Origin: Bacteroidales bacterium
GTDB lineage: Bacteria; Bacteroidota; Bacteroidia; Bacteroidales; Muribaculaceae
Direction: 5' to 3'
DNA: 57,780 nt
NCBI GenBank assembly: GCA_030536615.1
Contig: JAUNPQ010000005.1
Coordinates: 1,050-58,829, forward strand
The position numbers and the translations under genes are program-made. The notes under the pieces were generated by a model that was not told the origin of the DNA, did not search any database, and saw nothing but the letters and a program-made list of their open reading frames with translations. This document shows, one piece after another, positions 16,908 through 25,214 of this stretch; position 1 is the first letter of the stretch, and every line of letters begins with the position of its first letter.

Positions 16908-17609
16908 TTATTTTTTCAGTAGGATGTCTGTGAGTTGTGCCAGGCCCTGCGATGCCGTTGCTTTGATGACATGGACATATGAGGGGACTTGTGCGGGATT
17001 GGGATCAATGTAATAGACCGGCACGCCCTGCGGAACAAAGTGCAGCAGCGAGGCTGCCGGATAGACGGCAAGGCTTGTGCCGATGACAACGAAAATATCA
17101 GCATGCGAGGCTATCTCTATGGCCTTCTCTATGTTGGGAACGGCTTCCTGAAAGAACACTATGTGCGGGCGCACACGGTGTCCCTCGATGATTGTGTCAG
17201 GCGATGTTGACAAAGGGTCAGCTGCGCCTTTCCGAGCGTCGGGCAGCGTGTAGACAAGGCTGTCGTTGTCCATGGCGCGTACTTTCATGAGTTCGCCATG
17301 CAGGTGCAGCACATTTGCTGAGCCGGCGCGTTCGTGGAGATTGTCGACGTTCTGGGTGATTATGTAGACGTTGAAGTGCTCCTCAAGAGCAACAAGCGCC
17401 TTGTGGCCGGCGTTGGGCTGTGCATGCACAAGCTCATGGCGGCGACGGTTGTAGAAGTCATGCACAAGCTGTGGGTTGCGGGCAAATCCGTCGGCGGATG
17501 CCACGTCCATGACCGGATATTTGTCCCATAGTCCTCCGGCATCGCGGAATGTGGCGATGCCGCTTTCGGCGCTCATGCCGGCGCCGGTTGATATTACCAG
17601 ATTTTTCAT
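16908..17609 (-). CDS. cobB: Sir2-family NAD-dependent protein deacylase lacking zinc cysteines
   Basis: Sirtuins remove acyl groups from lysines using NAD. The protein has 233 residues from the ATG at 17609, just before the family start VISTGAGMSAESGIATFRD. The NAD and catalytic residues are present: TQNVDNLH (Q86, N87, D89) and catalytic H104 in HLHGEL. The desuccinylase-type pair Y53/R56 is seen in FYNRRR. The segment that normally carries four zinc-binding Cys (about 108-148) has none, and I find no Cys in the whole protein. The fold otherwise continues with RPHIVFF and GTSLAVYPAA. The enzyme may still work, but the zinc module is altered. Confidence 0.88.
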   Translation of the reverse strand: MKNLVISTGAGMSAESGIATFRDAGGLWDKYPVMDVASADGFARNPQLVHDFYNRRRHELVHAQPNAGHKALVALEEHFNVYIITQNVDNLHERAGSANVLHLHGELMKVRAMDNDSLVYTLPDARKGAADPLSTSPDTIIEGHRVRPHIVFFQEAVPNIEKAIEIASHADIFVVIGTSLAVYPAASLLHFVPQGVPVYYIDPNPAQVPSYVHVIKATASQGLAQLTDILLKK

Positions 17610-17672
17610 ATGTGGTGGTTTTATGTCCTTTAAGAGTGTGCTTATAATTAATGTGAACCGTTTTTTAAAAGT

Positions 17673-17701
17673 GCGTGGGACATTTTTCAGATGCCCCACG
17701 C
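17673..17701 (-). terminator. Terminator downstream of the S24 regulator
   Basis: A 7-bp GC stem (17673-17679 with 17695-17701), extended by three further pairs after one mismatch, is followed on the minus strand by ACTTTTAAAAAACGG. It begins 19 bases after the regulator stop and probably ends the endonuclease-regulator transcript. Confidence 0.7.
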
Positions 17702-17719
17702 TGTGCGATGTTTCTCAGT

Positions 17720-18457
17720 TCATGAGATGATGTCGTAGTTGAAGATTGCTTCCACAAGATAGAGCCTTCGGATCAGCAGCCGGTCAATCTCCATGTCATC
17801 ATAGTCAGGGTTGAGGCTGTGCAGGATGACTTTCCCGGGGTCTGAATGTCGCCGTATCTGTTTGACGAGGCGATAGTCATCAAGTATCACTACGTATATG
17901 GATCCCCAGAAGATCGGCGATATGTCATTGATTGGACGTATCTGGATATAGCTGTTGTTGGTTATGCGCGGGGACATTGAATCACCGCTCACACGGACAA
18001 TGGGATGCTCGGACGCAATGGTGGGCAGATTGAGACGGCCAATGATGTTGTCGGAGGTGAACATCTGGGAGAGTTCGCGGCTGCCGGCTGTCACGTCTAT
18101 GTCATAGACCGGTGCGCCCTGACGTGAGGCTGTGACACGTTGGCCCGTATCGCGTATCACCGGCAGACTTTTGGAGCTTCTTTTTGGGAATGGCACGTCT
18201 GTTCCTTCCATAAGCCATTGTTTGGAAACGCCCAGGTCAACCACAATCCTGTTTATGAAGCGGTCTGTCACCGGAATGCGTCCTGTCAGGATTTTGGAAA
18301 TATTGGTCGGATCAACGTTTATGAGCGCACCGAACTGTGCCTGTGTCTTGCGCATGACGGCAATCAGGTAGCGTATGCGGTCAACCACTGTCGCATGCAC
18401 GCCGGGTGCTTTTGCGCTTTCAAGGCGTCGGTCCAATGTTTCCTTCGTCACTTTCAT
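17720..18457 (-). CDS. LexA/CI-like transcriptional regulator with S24 peptidase domain
   Basis: The 245-residue protein has an N-terminal helix-turn-helix (residues 26-75; TQAQFGALINVDPTNISKIL). Its C-terminal S24 LexA-type domain shows catalytic Ser160 in SGDSMSP, Lys199 in RLVKQI and an Ala124-Gly125 bond in DVTAGSRE. The spacing (Gly to Ser 35, Ser to Lys 39 residues) is close to LexA, so self-cleavage is plausible. Such regulators occur in phages and on Bacteroidetes chromosomes; nothing else here looks phage-derived. Its start overlaps the stop of the secreted endonuclease gene by four bases, so they are co-expressed. Confidence 0.85.
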   Translation of the reverse strand: MKVTKETLDRRLESAKAPGVHATVVDRIRYLIAVMRKTQAQFGALINVDPTNISKILTGRIPVTDRFINRIVVDLGVSKQWLMEGTDVPFPKRSSKSLPVIRDTGQRVTASRQGAPVYDIDVTAGSRELSQMFTSDNIIGRLNLPTIASEHPIVRVSGDSMSPRITNNSYIQIRPINDISPIFWGSIYVVILDDYRLVKQIRRHSDPGKVILHSLNPDYDDMEIDRLLIRRLYLVEAIFNYDIIS

Positions 18458-20130
18458 CGTACGATGAATTTGGCGGGCTTGCGGCTCTGGTCAGTAGTCA
18501 GGATATAGACACCGGCAGGCAGGTAGATGACCTCATTGGGTTCTACAGTATCACGATATTCCACAATGCGGCCCATTGCGTCGGCAATGCTCAGGGAGGT
18601 GTGGCTGTCGGCGCAGATTATGCGTATGCCGCCCTCAAAGGCGTATACTGACAGAGGCAGATCTGCGGTGATATCATTGACGGCATCATGGCCCACGGTG
18701 ATGGTGTTTGACTCCGGTCCGGCAATGCCCAGACGCATGGAGTGCACGGAATAAGTCTCGTAGTTGTTCTTTGAGAATCCGTTTATCTCCAGTTCATTGG
18801 TGTCAGCCTCAATCTGCTCGGAGGTAGAGGTGCCGTCGGACAGATAGCATGTGCGTGTCACAATGAAGTAATCAACTACTTCGCCGGCCGGAACGGTCCA
18901 GTTGGCGGTGTATGAGTCGGCGGTTATGTCAGTTGCGGCTGTTGCCGTGCATGCTGTCAGAACGGGCATGGGCAGGCATTCGCCACGCAGTTCAATGCCG
19001 CGTGAGCCTGACACACCGCCACCACTGATGAGGATGCGCGCCGTGTGCTCGCCGGTCTGTGTGGGAGTATAGGTCACAGGGAGCCAGTAGCCGTCCTCAC
19101 GGTTTATGTATGAGGCGGGGATGCTGACTGAGACCGCTTTGTCGGGAAGTGTGAAGTAGCCGGTGCCGTTGTCGCGGTATACACGCGCCACAACGGGTTG
19201 GGTGAGGTCTGTGCCTTTGAAGAACAGCTGTGCGTTCACACTGCGTCCCAGTGCAACCTGACCAAAGTCAAGAGCCATGTCCTGTACGGGGGTGACAAGA
19301 GTGGGTTTGCCCACGGGCTGCCCGGGGTTGCCGGGATTGAAGGCCTCGCCCACTTTGTTTCCCCACAGGTATTCTGCCAGAGTGGGGAAGTCAATGAATG
19401 GGTTGCGGTTGTTCTGTATCTTGTAGACTTCCTCATTGCGGAGCTGTTCTTTCTCGCTGACAGGGTCGCCGCGGTGCCAGTCCATGAGGAGTTTCACTGA
19501 CCAGGAATTGAGGGTGGGGAAGAGGTTCTGGTTGACCATATATGTATATTTCCAGGTCAGGTTCTGATATGTTGTGACCATGTAGAAGTATGTGCGTGCA
19601 AAGTCACCTTTGTATTCATCAGAGGGTTCAAAGACATATTGTGCTCCGCCGCCTTGTCCGGCCACGGGATAGCCGACGGCGCATATACCGTTGTCGAATT
19701 TCACGGATGTTGAGTGGTCAACGGTGCCCAGAGGATAGTTGCTCTTTGCCGAATTGGCTTTCATGTCCGATGGGTAGAGGTGGTTGAGATCCACATAGGC
19801 GCCCACGTTGGTCAGGCCGCCCCACCAGCTTTTGGGAAAAGAGTGCTCGCGGTTCAGTCCGGAGAAAGAGGGAGCGTAACGGGGTATGTCCGAGTACATG
19901 TCCCACCAGAGTTTTGAGTTGGGGTGGACGTCTGTCTTGGCAAAATATTGCGGAAGTGCCTGATAGGATGAGACACGCGTGAAATTGCTAACAAGGTTGT
20001 GGATAGCTGTCTTGAGCTCGCCTTCTTTTTTTCCGGTCAGCGAGGTGTAGTATCCGGCAGGAATCTCTGCAAGGGCGTAACCGGCAAAAAGGAGCACGGC
20101 CACAGAAACGAGTAGTCGGGTTATTTTCAT
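18454..20130 (-). CDS. Secreted endonuclease I with sorting-type C-terminus
   Basis: The 558-residue exported nuclease has a signal peptide (residues 1-21, ending AGYALA). An endonuclease I (EndA/NucM) domain spans about 25-270, with LNREHSFPKSWWG carrying the catalytic His and DLNHLYPSD, NRNPFIDFP carrying other conserved residues. Beta-sandwich or fibronectin-like regions (about 280-480) follow. The C-terminal tail (SIADAMGRIVEY, LPAGVYILTTD, PAKFIVR) resembles type-IX sorting domains. These enzymes degrade DNA outside the cell for nutrient use or defence. It is the first gene of a two-gene unit with the S24 regulator. Confidence 0.92.
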   Translation of the reverse strand: MKITRLLVSVAVLLFAGYALAEIPAGYYTSLTGKKEGELKTAIHNLVSNFTRVSSYQALPQYFAKTDVHPNSKLWWDMYSDIPRYAPSFSGLNREHSFPKSWWGGLTNVGAYVDLNHLYPSDMKANSAKSNYPLGTVDHSTSVKFDNGICAVGYPVAGQGGGAQYVFEPSDEYKGDFARTYFYMVTTYQNLTWKYTYMVNQNLFPTLNSWSVKLLMDWHRGDPVSEKEQLRNEEVYKIQNNRNPFIDFPTLAEYLWGNKVGEAFNPGNPGQPVGKPTLVTPVQDMALDFGQVALGRSVNAQLFFKGTDLTQPVVARVYRDNGTGYFTLPDKAVSVSIPASYINREDGYWLPVTYTPTQTGEHTARILISGGGVSGSRGIELRGECLPMPVLTACTATAATDITADSYTANWTVPAGEVVDYFIVTRTCYLSDGTSTSEQIEADTNELEINGFSKNNYETYSVHSMRLGIAGPESNTITVGHDAVNDITADLPLSVYAFEGGIRIICADSHTSLSIADAMGRIVEYRDTVEPNEVIYLPAGVYILTTDQSRKPAKFIVR

Positions 20131-20203
20131 GGGTTTATGTTTTGTGTTGTTTGTTTCATCAGATATGTTCTGCTGTCAGTGCAGGGGTAAATTAAATATT
20201 GAT

Positions 20204-21349
20204 TCAGATCTTTTTTGACCAGGCGCGGCGGCGACGGTGTTGGCGGCGTTCAAAATATTCCCATTGTTTCTGTACGTTCTCGTTGCCTTCAAGCTCCACA
20301 TTGCTCTCGGCAAATTTGTAACCGTTTTTGATGTAGTTGGGAATGAGTGTGCTGAAAAGCAGAGCATTGACGCCTTTTCCCTGATAGTCTGGGCGTATTG
20401 CCACCAACAGCAGGTCAACCACGTCCGAACCTCCGCGTATGGCTTTGAGAAGATGATACCATCCGGTGGGAAAGAGTTTGCCGTCGCAGCGCTGCAGGGC
20501 GGCAGACAGTGAGGGCATTGATATTCCTACACCGACAAGAGCGCCGGCGCTGTCCACAATGAGGCACACGTCCTCAAGACGCAGCATGTCAAGATACATG
20601 CCTATGTAGTAGTCTATCTGTTTCTGCGTAAGCGGCACAAATCCGTAAAGGTCCTTGTAGGCGTCGTTTATAAGACGGAATATAGCTTCGCCGTATTCGT
20701 CCTTGATTCTTTTGCGCGAGGTGTAGTTGAGCACGCGGAGGTTGAACTTGCGGCGCACAATGTCGGCGATGCGCATGTATTTATCGGGGATTGCGTCGGG
20801 GACAGTTATGCGGTATTCAATCCAGTCTGTTTCCTTTACAAAGCCCATGCGCTCCATGTGACGCGGATAGTAGGGGTAGTTGTAGATGGTGGCCATTGTG
20901 CCGGTTTCCTCAAAGCCGTCTATAAGCATCCCTTCCTTGTCAAGATCACTGAATCCGAGGGGTCCCACCATTTTCTCCATTCCGTTGTGGCGTCCCCAGA
21001 TGCGGACGGCTTTGAAAAGAGCGTCAACAACATCTTTGTCATCAATGAAGTCCATGAATCCGAAGCGCACAACTTTTTCGCCGGTCTTTTCATTGGCGCG
21101 GGTGTTGATGATGGCTGTTATGGTTCCTACGGCCACATCATTGCGGTAGGCCATGAACGACTGTGCCTTGCAGAATTCAAAAGCCGGGTTTTTTGAGGGT
21201 GTGAGGGTGTTGATGTCATCATACACCAGTGGCGGCACGTAATAGGGATTGCCGTGATACAGGTCTATGCCGAACTGCACGTATTTGCGGAGCGCCGGTT
21301 TGAGCGGCTCAACCGGCCTTATCTCAACTTTTATTTTCTTTTTACTCAC
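20204..21349 (-). CDS. GNAT-like N-acetyltransferase, Bacteroidetes family of unknown substrate
   Basis: This 381-residue soluble protein starts with a highly basic stretch (MSKKKIKVEIRPV). The last third shows a GNAT CoA-binding pattern, LLVAIRPDYQGKGVNALLFS (the R/Q-x-x-G-x-G/A loop). Conserved blocks such as GNPYYVPPL near residue 35, VGPLGFSDLDKEGMLIDGF, YNYPYYPRHMERMGF and YGFVPLT match a family common in Bacteroidetes and described only as GNAT or hypothetical. It lies 36 bases after the pseudokinase gene and may be the last gene of the dcw transcript. The substrate is unknown. Confidence 0.72.
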   Translation of the reverse strand: MSKKKIKVEIRPVEPLKPALRKYVQFGIDLYHGNPYYVPPLVYDDINTLTPSKNPAFEFCKAQSFMAYRNDVAVGTITAIINTRANEKTGEKVVRFGFMDFIDDKDVVDALFKAVRIWGRHNGMEKMVGPLGFSDLDKEGMLIDGFEETGTMATIYNYPYYPRHMERMGFVKETDWIEYRITVPDAIPDKYMRIADIVRRKFNLRVLNYTSRKRIKDEYGEAIFRLINDAYKDLYGFVPLTQKQIDYYIGMYLDMLRLEDVCLIVDSAGALVGVGISMPSLSAALQRCDGKLFPTGWYHLLKAIRGGSDVVDLLLVAIRPDYQGKGVNALLFSTLIPNYIKNGYKFAESNVELEGNENVQKQWEYFERRQHRRRRAWSKKI

Positions 21350-21385
21350 GTATAGGTGTGTATTGCTGTTTATGCGCGGTGACGC

Positions 21386-22144
21386 TTATTTTGTCGGGCT
21401 GTTGAATGACAGCCACACCAATGCAGCCACCAGTAAGGTCAGGAAGATGATGGCGACGATATAGAAACGTTTTGCCGAGCGGTTCTCAAGGGCCAACCTG
21501 AGTGCCTGCACGTCTCTGTACCCTCCGCCAGCGGCTTTATCGGCTATGCGGGCCATAGCTGGGTCTCGGCGTCCTGTCACGCGGAGCACTTCTTTCATGA
21601 CGTTGCCGAATGACCGGACGTCATCATTGGTGTCTGAGTGGCACAGGCGGCTTTTCTGGTCAAATCCCACGTCGATGAGTTTCAGATTCCCGATATTCTC
21701 TGTGAATATGATTGTCTCGGGACGTATGGGATGATGGGCCAGATGGTTCTGCTGGATATATTCCATGGCCAGAGGCAGGCGGGTACGGAGCTGTTCGTAA
21801 TGCTTGTCTTCAAGCTCCCCGCTGTCAATGAGTGTGCGCAGAGATTTTCCGTATACATCGTCAGTGATTATGCAGCGCCCCAGACCGGGGACATCCTCAT
21901 AATCATTTATCATAACAATGTTGGGATGCGAGAGGTTGTAGCGGACATCGAATTCTTTGTCAATCATGGCCCTGTATTTGGGGTCATCGCGGAATTCTTT
22001 CTTGAGTGTCTTGAGCATCACCCATTTGCCGAGTTTACGGGCGGTATAGACATCGTAATATTCTTCTGACCATGCGGGCAGAAATTCAATCTCGGTCCAA
22101 CGTTGTTCCTGAGATGATGGAGGCGGGAGGGTCTGTTCAGCCAT
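21386..22144 (-). CDS. Membrane-anchored pseudokinase (protein-kinase fold)
   Basis: The 252-residue protein has a Ser/Thr kinase-like fold (residues 15-220) followed by one transmembrane helix (about 227-247, FYIVAIIFLTLLVAALVWLSF). The ATP-binding Lys45 (VMLK) and helix-C Glu64 (DKEF) survive. The Gly-rich loop is lost. The catalytic loop reads HHPIRPETII (137-146) where active kinases have HRDLKPENI, so catalytic Asp, Lys and Asn are Pro, Arg and Thr. DFG is DVG (158-160). A conserved helix-F Asp (DDVRSFG) remains. It is probably inactive and acts as a scaffold. It starts 21 bases after ftsZ, so it is made with the division proteins. Confidence 0.8.
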   Translation of the reverse strand: MAEQTLPPPSSQEQRWTEIEFLPAWSEEYYDVYTARKLGKWVMLKTLKKEFRDDPKYRAMIDKEFDVRYNLSHPNIVMINDYEDVPGLGRCIITDDVYGKSLRTLIDSGELEDKHYEQLRTRLPLAMEYIQQNHLAHHPIRPETIIFTENIGNLKLIDVGFDQKSRLCHSDTNDDVRSFGNVMKEVLRVTGRRDPAMARIADKAAGGGYRDVQALRLALENRSAKRFYIVAIIFLTLLVAALVWLSFNSPTK

Positions 22145-22165
22145 CGGCGGAGAAATATCTATGTG

Positions 22166-23473
22166 TCAGTTTATGTCATCAAAGCTTATGGTGGTGTCTT
22201 TTTCCGGTTTGTCATCAGCCGGACGCTGCGTCGGACGCGCCGGCTGTGCCGGATTGAGGTTGCCGCGGCGGTTGCGCGTGTAGGCGTCTGACTGGCGTGC
22301 GGCTATGGCGTTGTCATCGTCCATTTCCTCGGGGCGCATCACATTGATGCGGTTTGCCGGAGAGTTGATGTCAGCTGCGCGTGAGCCGTATTCGGCCACA
22401 ATCTTGTCAATGTCGGCACGGTTCTTGCGGGGATCGCTGTCCGGTTTGTTTGCCGGCGTGTTCAGAGTGTTTTCGGAATCCACGCCGTCAATGGTGATGT
22501 CAAATCCTGATGCGAGGATGGTGATTTTCACTTTGTCTTCAAGGTCAGGCACGGGATAGAGGCCCCACATCACGTCTACGCCCGGGTCTATGTTGTTGAC
22601 AAACTGGGTGAGCTGATTGAGCTCGTCCATCTCGAAGGGATGTTCCGGGTCATCGCTGACATAGAGCACCATCAGAAGTTCTTTTGAACTGAAGATGTCG
22701 GTGTTTTTGAGCAGCGGGGAGTGCAGGGCGTCATCAATGGCTTTCTGCACGCGGTTCTCGCCTTCACCGATGCCGGTGGATATGATTGCGGTGCCTCCGT
22801 TGCGCAGGCAGGTGTCAACATCGTTGAAGTCTCGGTTTATACGGCCCGGAATAGTGATTATGTCGGTGATGCTCTGAGCGGCGGTGAGCAGGGTATCGTC
22901 CGCTTTTGCAAACGCGTTGAAGAAGTCCAGACTGTTATAGATCTCGGTGAGACGTTCGTTGTTGATAATGAGCAGGGCATCGACGTTCTTACCCATTTCC
23001 TTGGCGCCATCAAGTGCTTTGAGCACTTTCTGTTTGCCTTCAAAAAGGAATGGAATGGTCACTATTCCCACGGTGAGGATGCCGAGTTCCTTGGCTATGC
23101 GTGCCACAACCGGACCTGCGCCTGTGCCTGTGCCTCCGCCCATTCCGGCGGTTACGAACACCATGTCTGTGTTGTCATCGAACAGTTCCATGATGCGTTC
23201 GCAGTTGTCTTCGGCGAACTGGCGGGCGCGTTCAGGCTTGCCTCCGGCTCCGCGTCCGGGACCGATAACAAGTTTTGTAGGGATAGCACTCTGTTCCAGG
23301 GCTTGCCGGTCAGTGTTTATGAGGACAAATGACACGTCTTTTATGCCATGTTTGAACATGTGGTTGACGGCGTTGTTGCCGCCGCCGCCCACACCTATGA
23401 CTTTTATGCGCTGTGCCGGTTCGGAGTGAGCGCCGGCAAAATCGTGGCTTGAGGATATGTCTTCTGCTGTCAT
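22166..23473 (-). CDS. ftsZ: Cell division protein FtsZ
   Basis: FtsZ is the tubulin-like GTPase that forms the division ring. The protein has 435 residues. The GTPase domain (20-330) starts IKVIGVGGGGNNAVNHM, has the tubulin signature GGGTGTGAGP, and the T7 loop is NRDFNDVDTCL. A disordered linker (about 335-420) ends with a conserved C-terminal peptide-like DTTISFDDIN, the likely FtsA docking site. It follows ftsA by 54 bases and precedes the pseudokinase by 21. The order ftsQ-ftsA-ftsZ is the normal end of the dcw cluster. Confidence 0.98.
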   Translation of the reverse strand: MTAEDISSSHDFAGAHSEPAQRIKVIGVGGGGNNAVNHMFKHGIKDVSFVLINTDRQALEQSAIPTKLVIGPGRGAGGKPERARQFAEDNCERIMELFDDNTDMVFVTAGMGGGTGTGAGPVVARIAKELGILTVGIVTIPFLFEGKQKVLKALDGAKEMGKNVDALLIINNERLTEIYNSLDFFNAFAKADDTLLTAAQSITDIITIPGRINRDFNDVDTCLRNGGTAIISTGIGEGENRVQKAIDDALHSPLLKNTDIFSSKELLMVLYVSDDPEHPFEMDELNQLTQFVNNIDPGVDVMWGLYPVPDLEDKVKITILASGFDITIDGVDSENTLNTPANKPDSDPRKNRADIDKIVAEYGSRAADINSPANRINVMRPEEMDDDNAIAARQSDAYTRNRRGNLNPAQPARPTQRPADDKPEKDTTISFDDIN

Positions 23474-23527
23474 TGTATGCTTATATGTTGAAAGAATTTT
23501 TTTTCTTGATGTTTGTTTTGTTGCGGA

Positions 23528-25198
23528 TTAATCGTCATCAAGATCCCGGCCTCCGTCAGATGAGCCGTCAACGTTCTTGATTATTTCGGATATTTTGACC
23601 GTGAGGCGGTTTAAGATGCTGCGGTTGTTCTGGCGCTGGGGTGTTTCGCCGTCGGGGCCTCCCCAGTCTGTTTCGGCCATGGCATCGCGTCGCGCTTTTT
23701 TCTCGGCAGCCTCGCGTGCTTTTGCTTTGCGCCGCTCGTTATCTGCTTTGCGGCGTTCACGCAGGCGTTCGGCCTCGTCATCGTCAAGCAGAAGGGTATC
23801 GTCTTCTTCGGTCTGTCCGTAGCTGTCTGTCTGACTGTTGCCGCGGCGTGAGGCCTGATGCGGATAGTCATAGTATCCGAAAGGTGATTCCGGATAGTTG
23901 TATTCCGTTGTGTCTCCATCAATGGAAATTGCTGTGCTTTTCTTTTCCGTGGGTGTGTCGGCGGCTTTGTCAGCATCGGTGGCCGTGTCTGTGGTTTCTA
24001 CAGTGGTCTCTGTGGTGGCAGGCGTCGGGACTGTCTCCACGCATGGGGAGGCCTGTGGATTCAGTGACTTCTGTGCTCCACGGACGGCCACGGCTATGGC
24101 ACCGAGCATGTCTGAGCCGTTGAGGGTTGCGGTGGCCATGCGTACTGATGCGGGGAGAGCTGCCACGCTCACGTTCAGGGAGCTCTGTATCTCCAGGAGG
24201 CGGCAGAAGTTCTTGAGTTTTGTGCCGCCGCCGGTCACTATTATTCCGGCGCGCAGGTCCATGGGCTTGAGACCGGCGTAGTTGATCTGTGCCATGATGT
24301 TGGCAACGATCTCCAGAGCGCGTGCATGCACATAGTTGTCAATCTGGCGTTGTTCTGGTGACAAAGCCGATGCCGGGTCAGGCATGGCGTTTCCGAGTCT
24401 GATTTTCACGTTCTCGGCCTGTGAATCAACGATTCCCAGACCGGCGGATATGTCATGAGTGATGTTCTGCGAGCCAAGAGGGATGGTGGCAAGATAGCGC
24501 AGAGCGCCTCCGCGGTAGATGGATACTGTTGTGGTCTCGGCGCCGAAGTCAACAAGCATGCATCCGGGTTTTGTCTCCTCTTCTGTCAGGCAAAGAGATG
24601 CTATTGCCAGCGGACGTACTATAAACGCGCAGATGTCCATGCCCAGACGGTCTATGACAACACGTTCCAGATTGCGGGCATTCAGCGAGTTGCACACCAC
24701 CATGGTGAATTCGGCATCGATGCGTGTGCCGAAGACCCCGACGGGCTTTGGCGTGTTTATGCTGTCAATGCTGTATTCAGTGGGTATGACTGCGAGGACG
24801 TCTGTCTTGTCTGTCATAGTGGCCAGGGCATCATCGTGCAGCCGTTGTATGGTTTTGTCTGTTATCTCTGTCTCTTCAGGGAATGTGAGTGTTGCCTTTG
24901 CTGTGACTGAATGGAGCGAGCGGCCGCCGATGGCTGCGTATACCCCTGAGATTTTTTTGTCGGCAAGGGCGGGCAGCGCACGCATGCGGTCTAACGCCAG
25001 CAATGACTGGCGCGCCACATCCTCAACGTTCTGTATGCGCCCGAAGCGCACGGAGTTTGACAGCGGTTCTTCCTCCATGCCGATGACGGTTATGTGCCCG
25101 GGAGTGTCCGGGCTGAAGGAGGCTGTTGCCAACTGTAGTCTGGAACTTCCAATTTCCAGAGAAATCACGTATTTGTTGTCCATATTGTTTTCAGGCAT
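23528..25198 (-). CDS. ftsA: Cell division protein FtsA with very long charged C-terminal tail
   Basis: FtsA is the actin-like ATPase that ties FtsZ to the membrane. The actin-fold part (about 1-378) contains YVISLEIGSSRL, the IPLGSQNITHDISAGLG region and IIVTGGGTKLKNF. An extra 177 residues follow: a Thr/Glu-rich linker, a Tyr-rich patch and a highly charged Glu/Arg/Lys helix (about 474-509). Then comes the predicted amphipathic membrane helix NRLTVKISEIIKNV (about 530-543) and an acidic end. Most FtsA proteins have about 420 residues; this has 556. I chose ATG 25198, because the longer frame overlaps ftsQ. ATG 25183 (MDNKY) is a possible alternative. Confidence 0.95.
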   Translation of the reverse strand: MPENNMDNKYVISLEIGSSRLQLATASFSPDTPGHITVIGMEEEPLSNSVRFGRIQNVEDVARQSLLALDRMRALPALADKKISGVYAAIGGRSLHSVTAKATLTFPEETEITDKTIQRLHDDALATMTDKTDVLAVIPTEYSIDSINTPKPVGVFGTRIDAEFTMVVCNSLNARNLERVVIDRLGMDICAFIVRPLAIASLCLTEEETKPGCMLVDFGAETTTVSIYRGGALRYLATIPLGSQNITHDISAGLGIVDSQAENVKIRLGNAMPDPASALSPEQRQIDNYVHARALEIVANIMAQINYAGLKPMDLRAGIIVTGGGTKLKNFCRLLEIQSSLNVSVAALPASVRMATATLNGSDMLGAIAVAVRGAQKSLNPQASPCVETVPTPATTETTVETTDTATDADKAADTPTEKKSTAISIDGDTTEYNYPESPFGYYDYPHQASRRGNSQTDSYGQTEEDDTLLLDDDEAERLRERRKADNERRKAKAREAAEKKARRDAMAETDWGGPDGETPQRQNNRSILNRLTVKISEIIKNVDGSSDGGRDLDDD

Positions 25199-25214
25199 GT
25201 TTTTGCGGTGGGGA

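Noticed and set aside
17720..20130. S24 regulator as a prophage remnant
   Set aside because: No integrase, capsid, lysis or att-like repeats nearby; neighbours are ordinary chromosomal genes.
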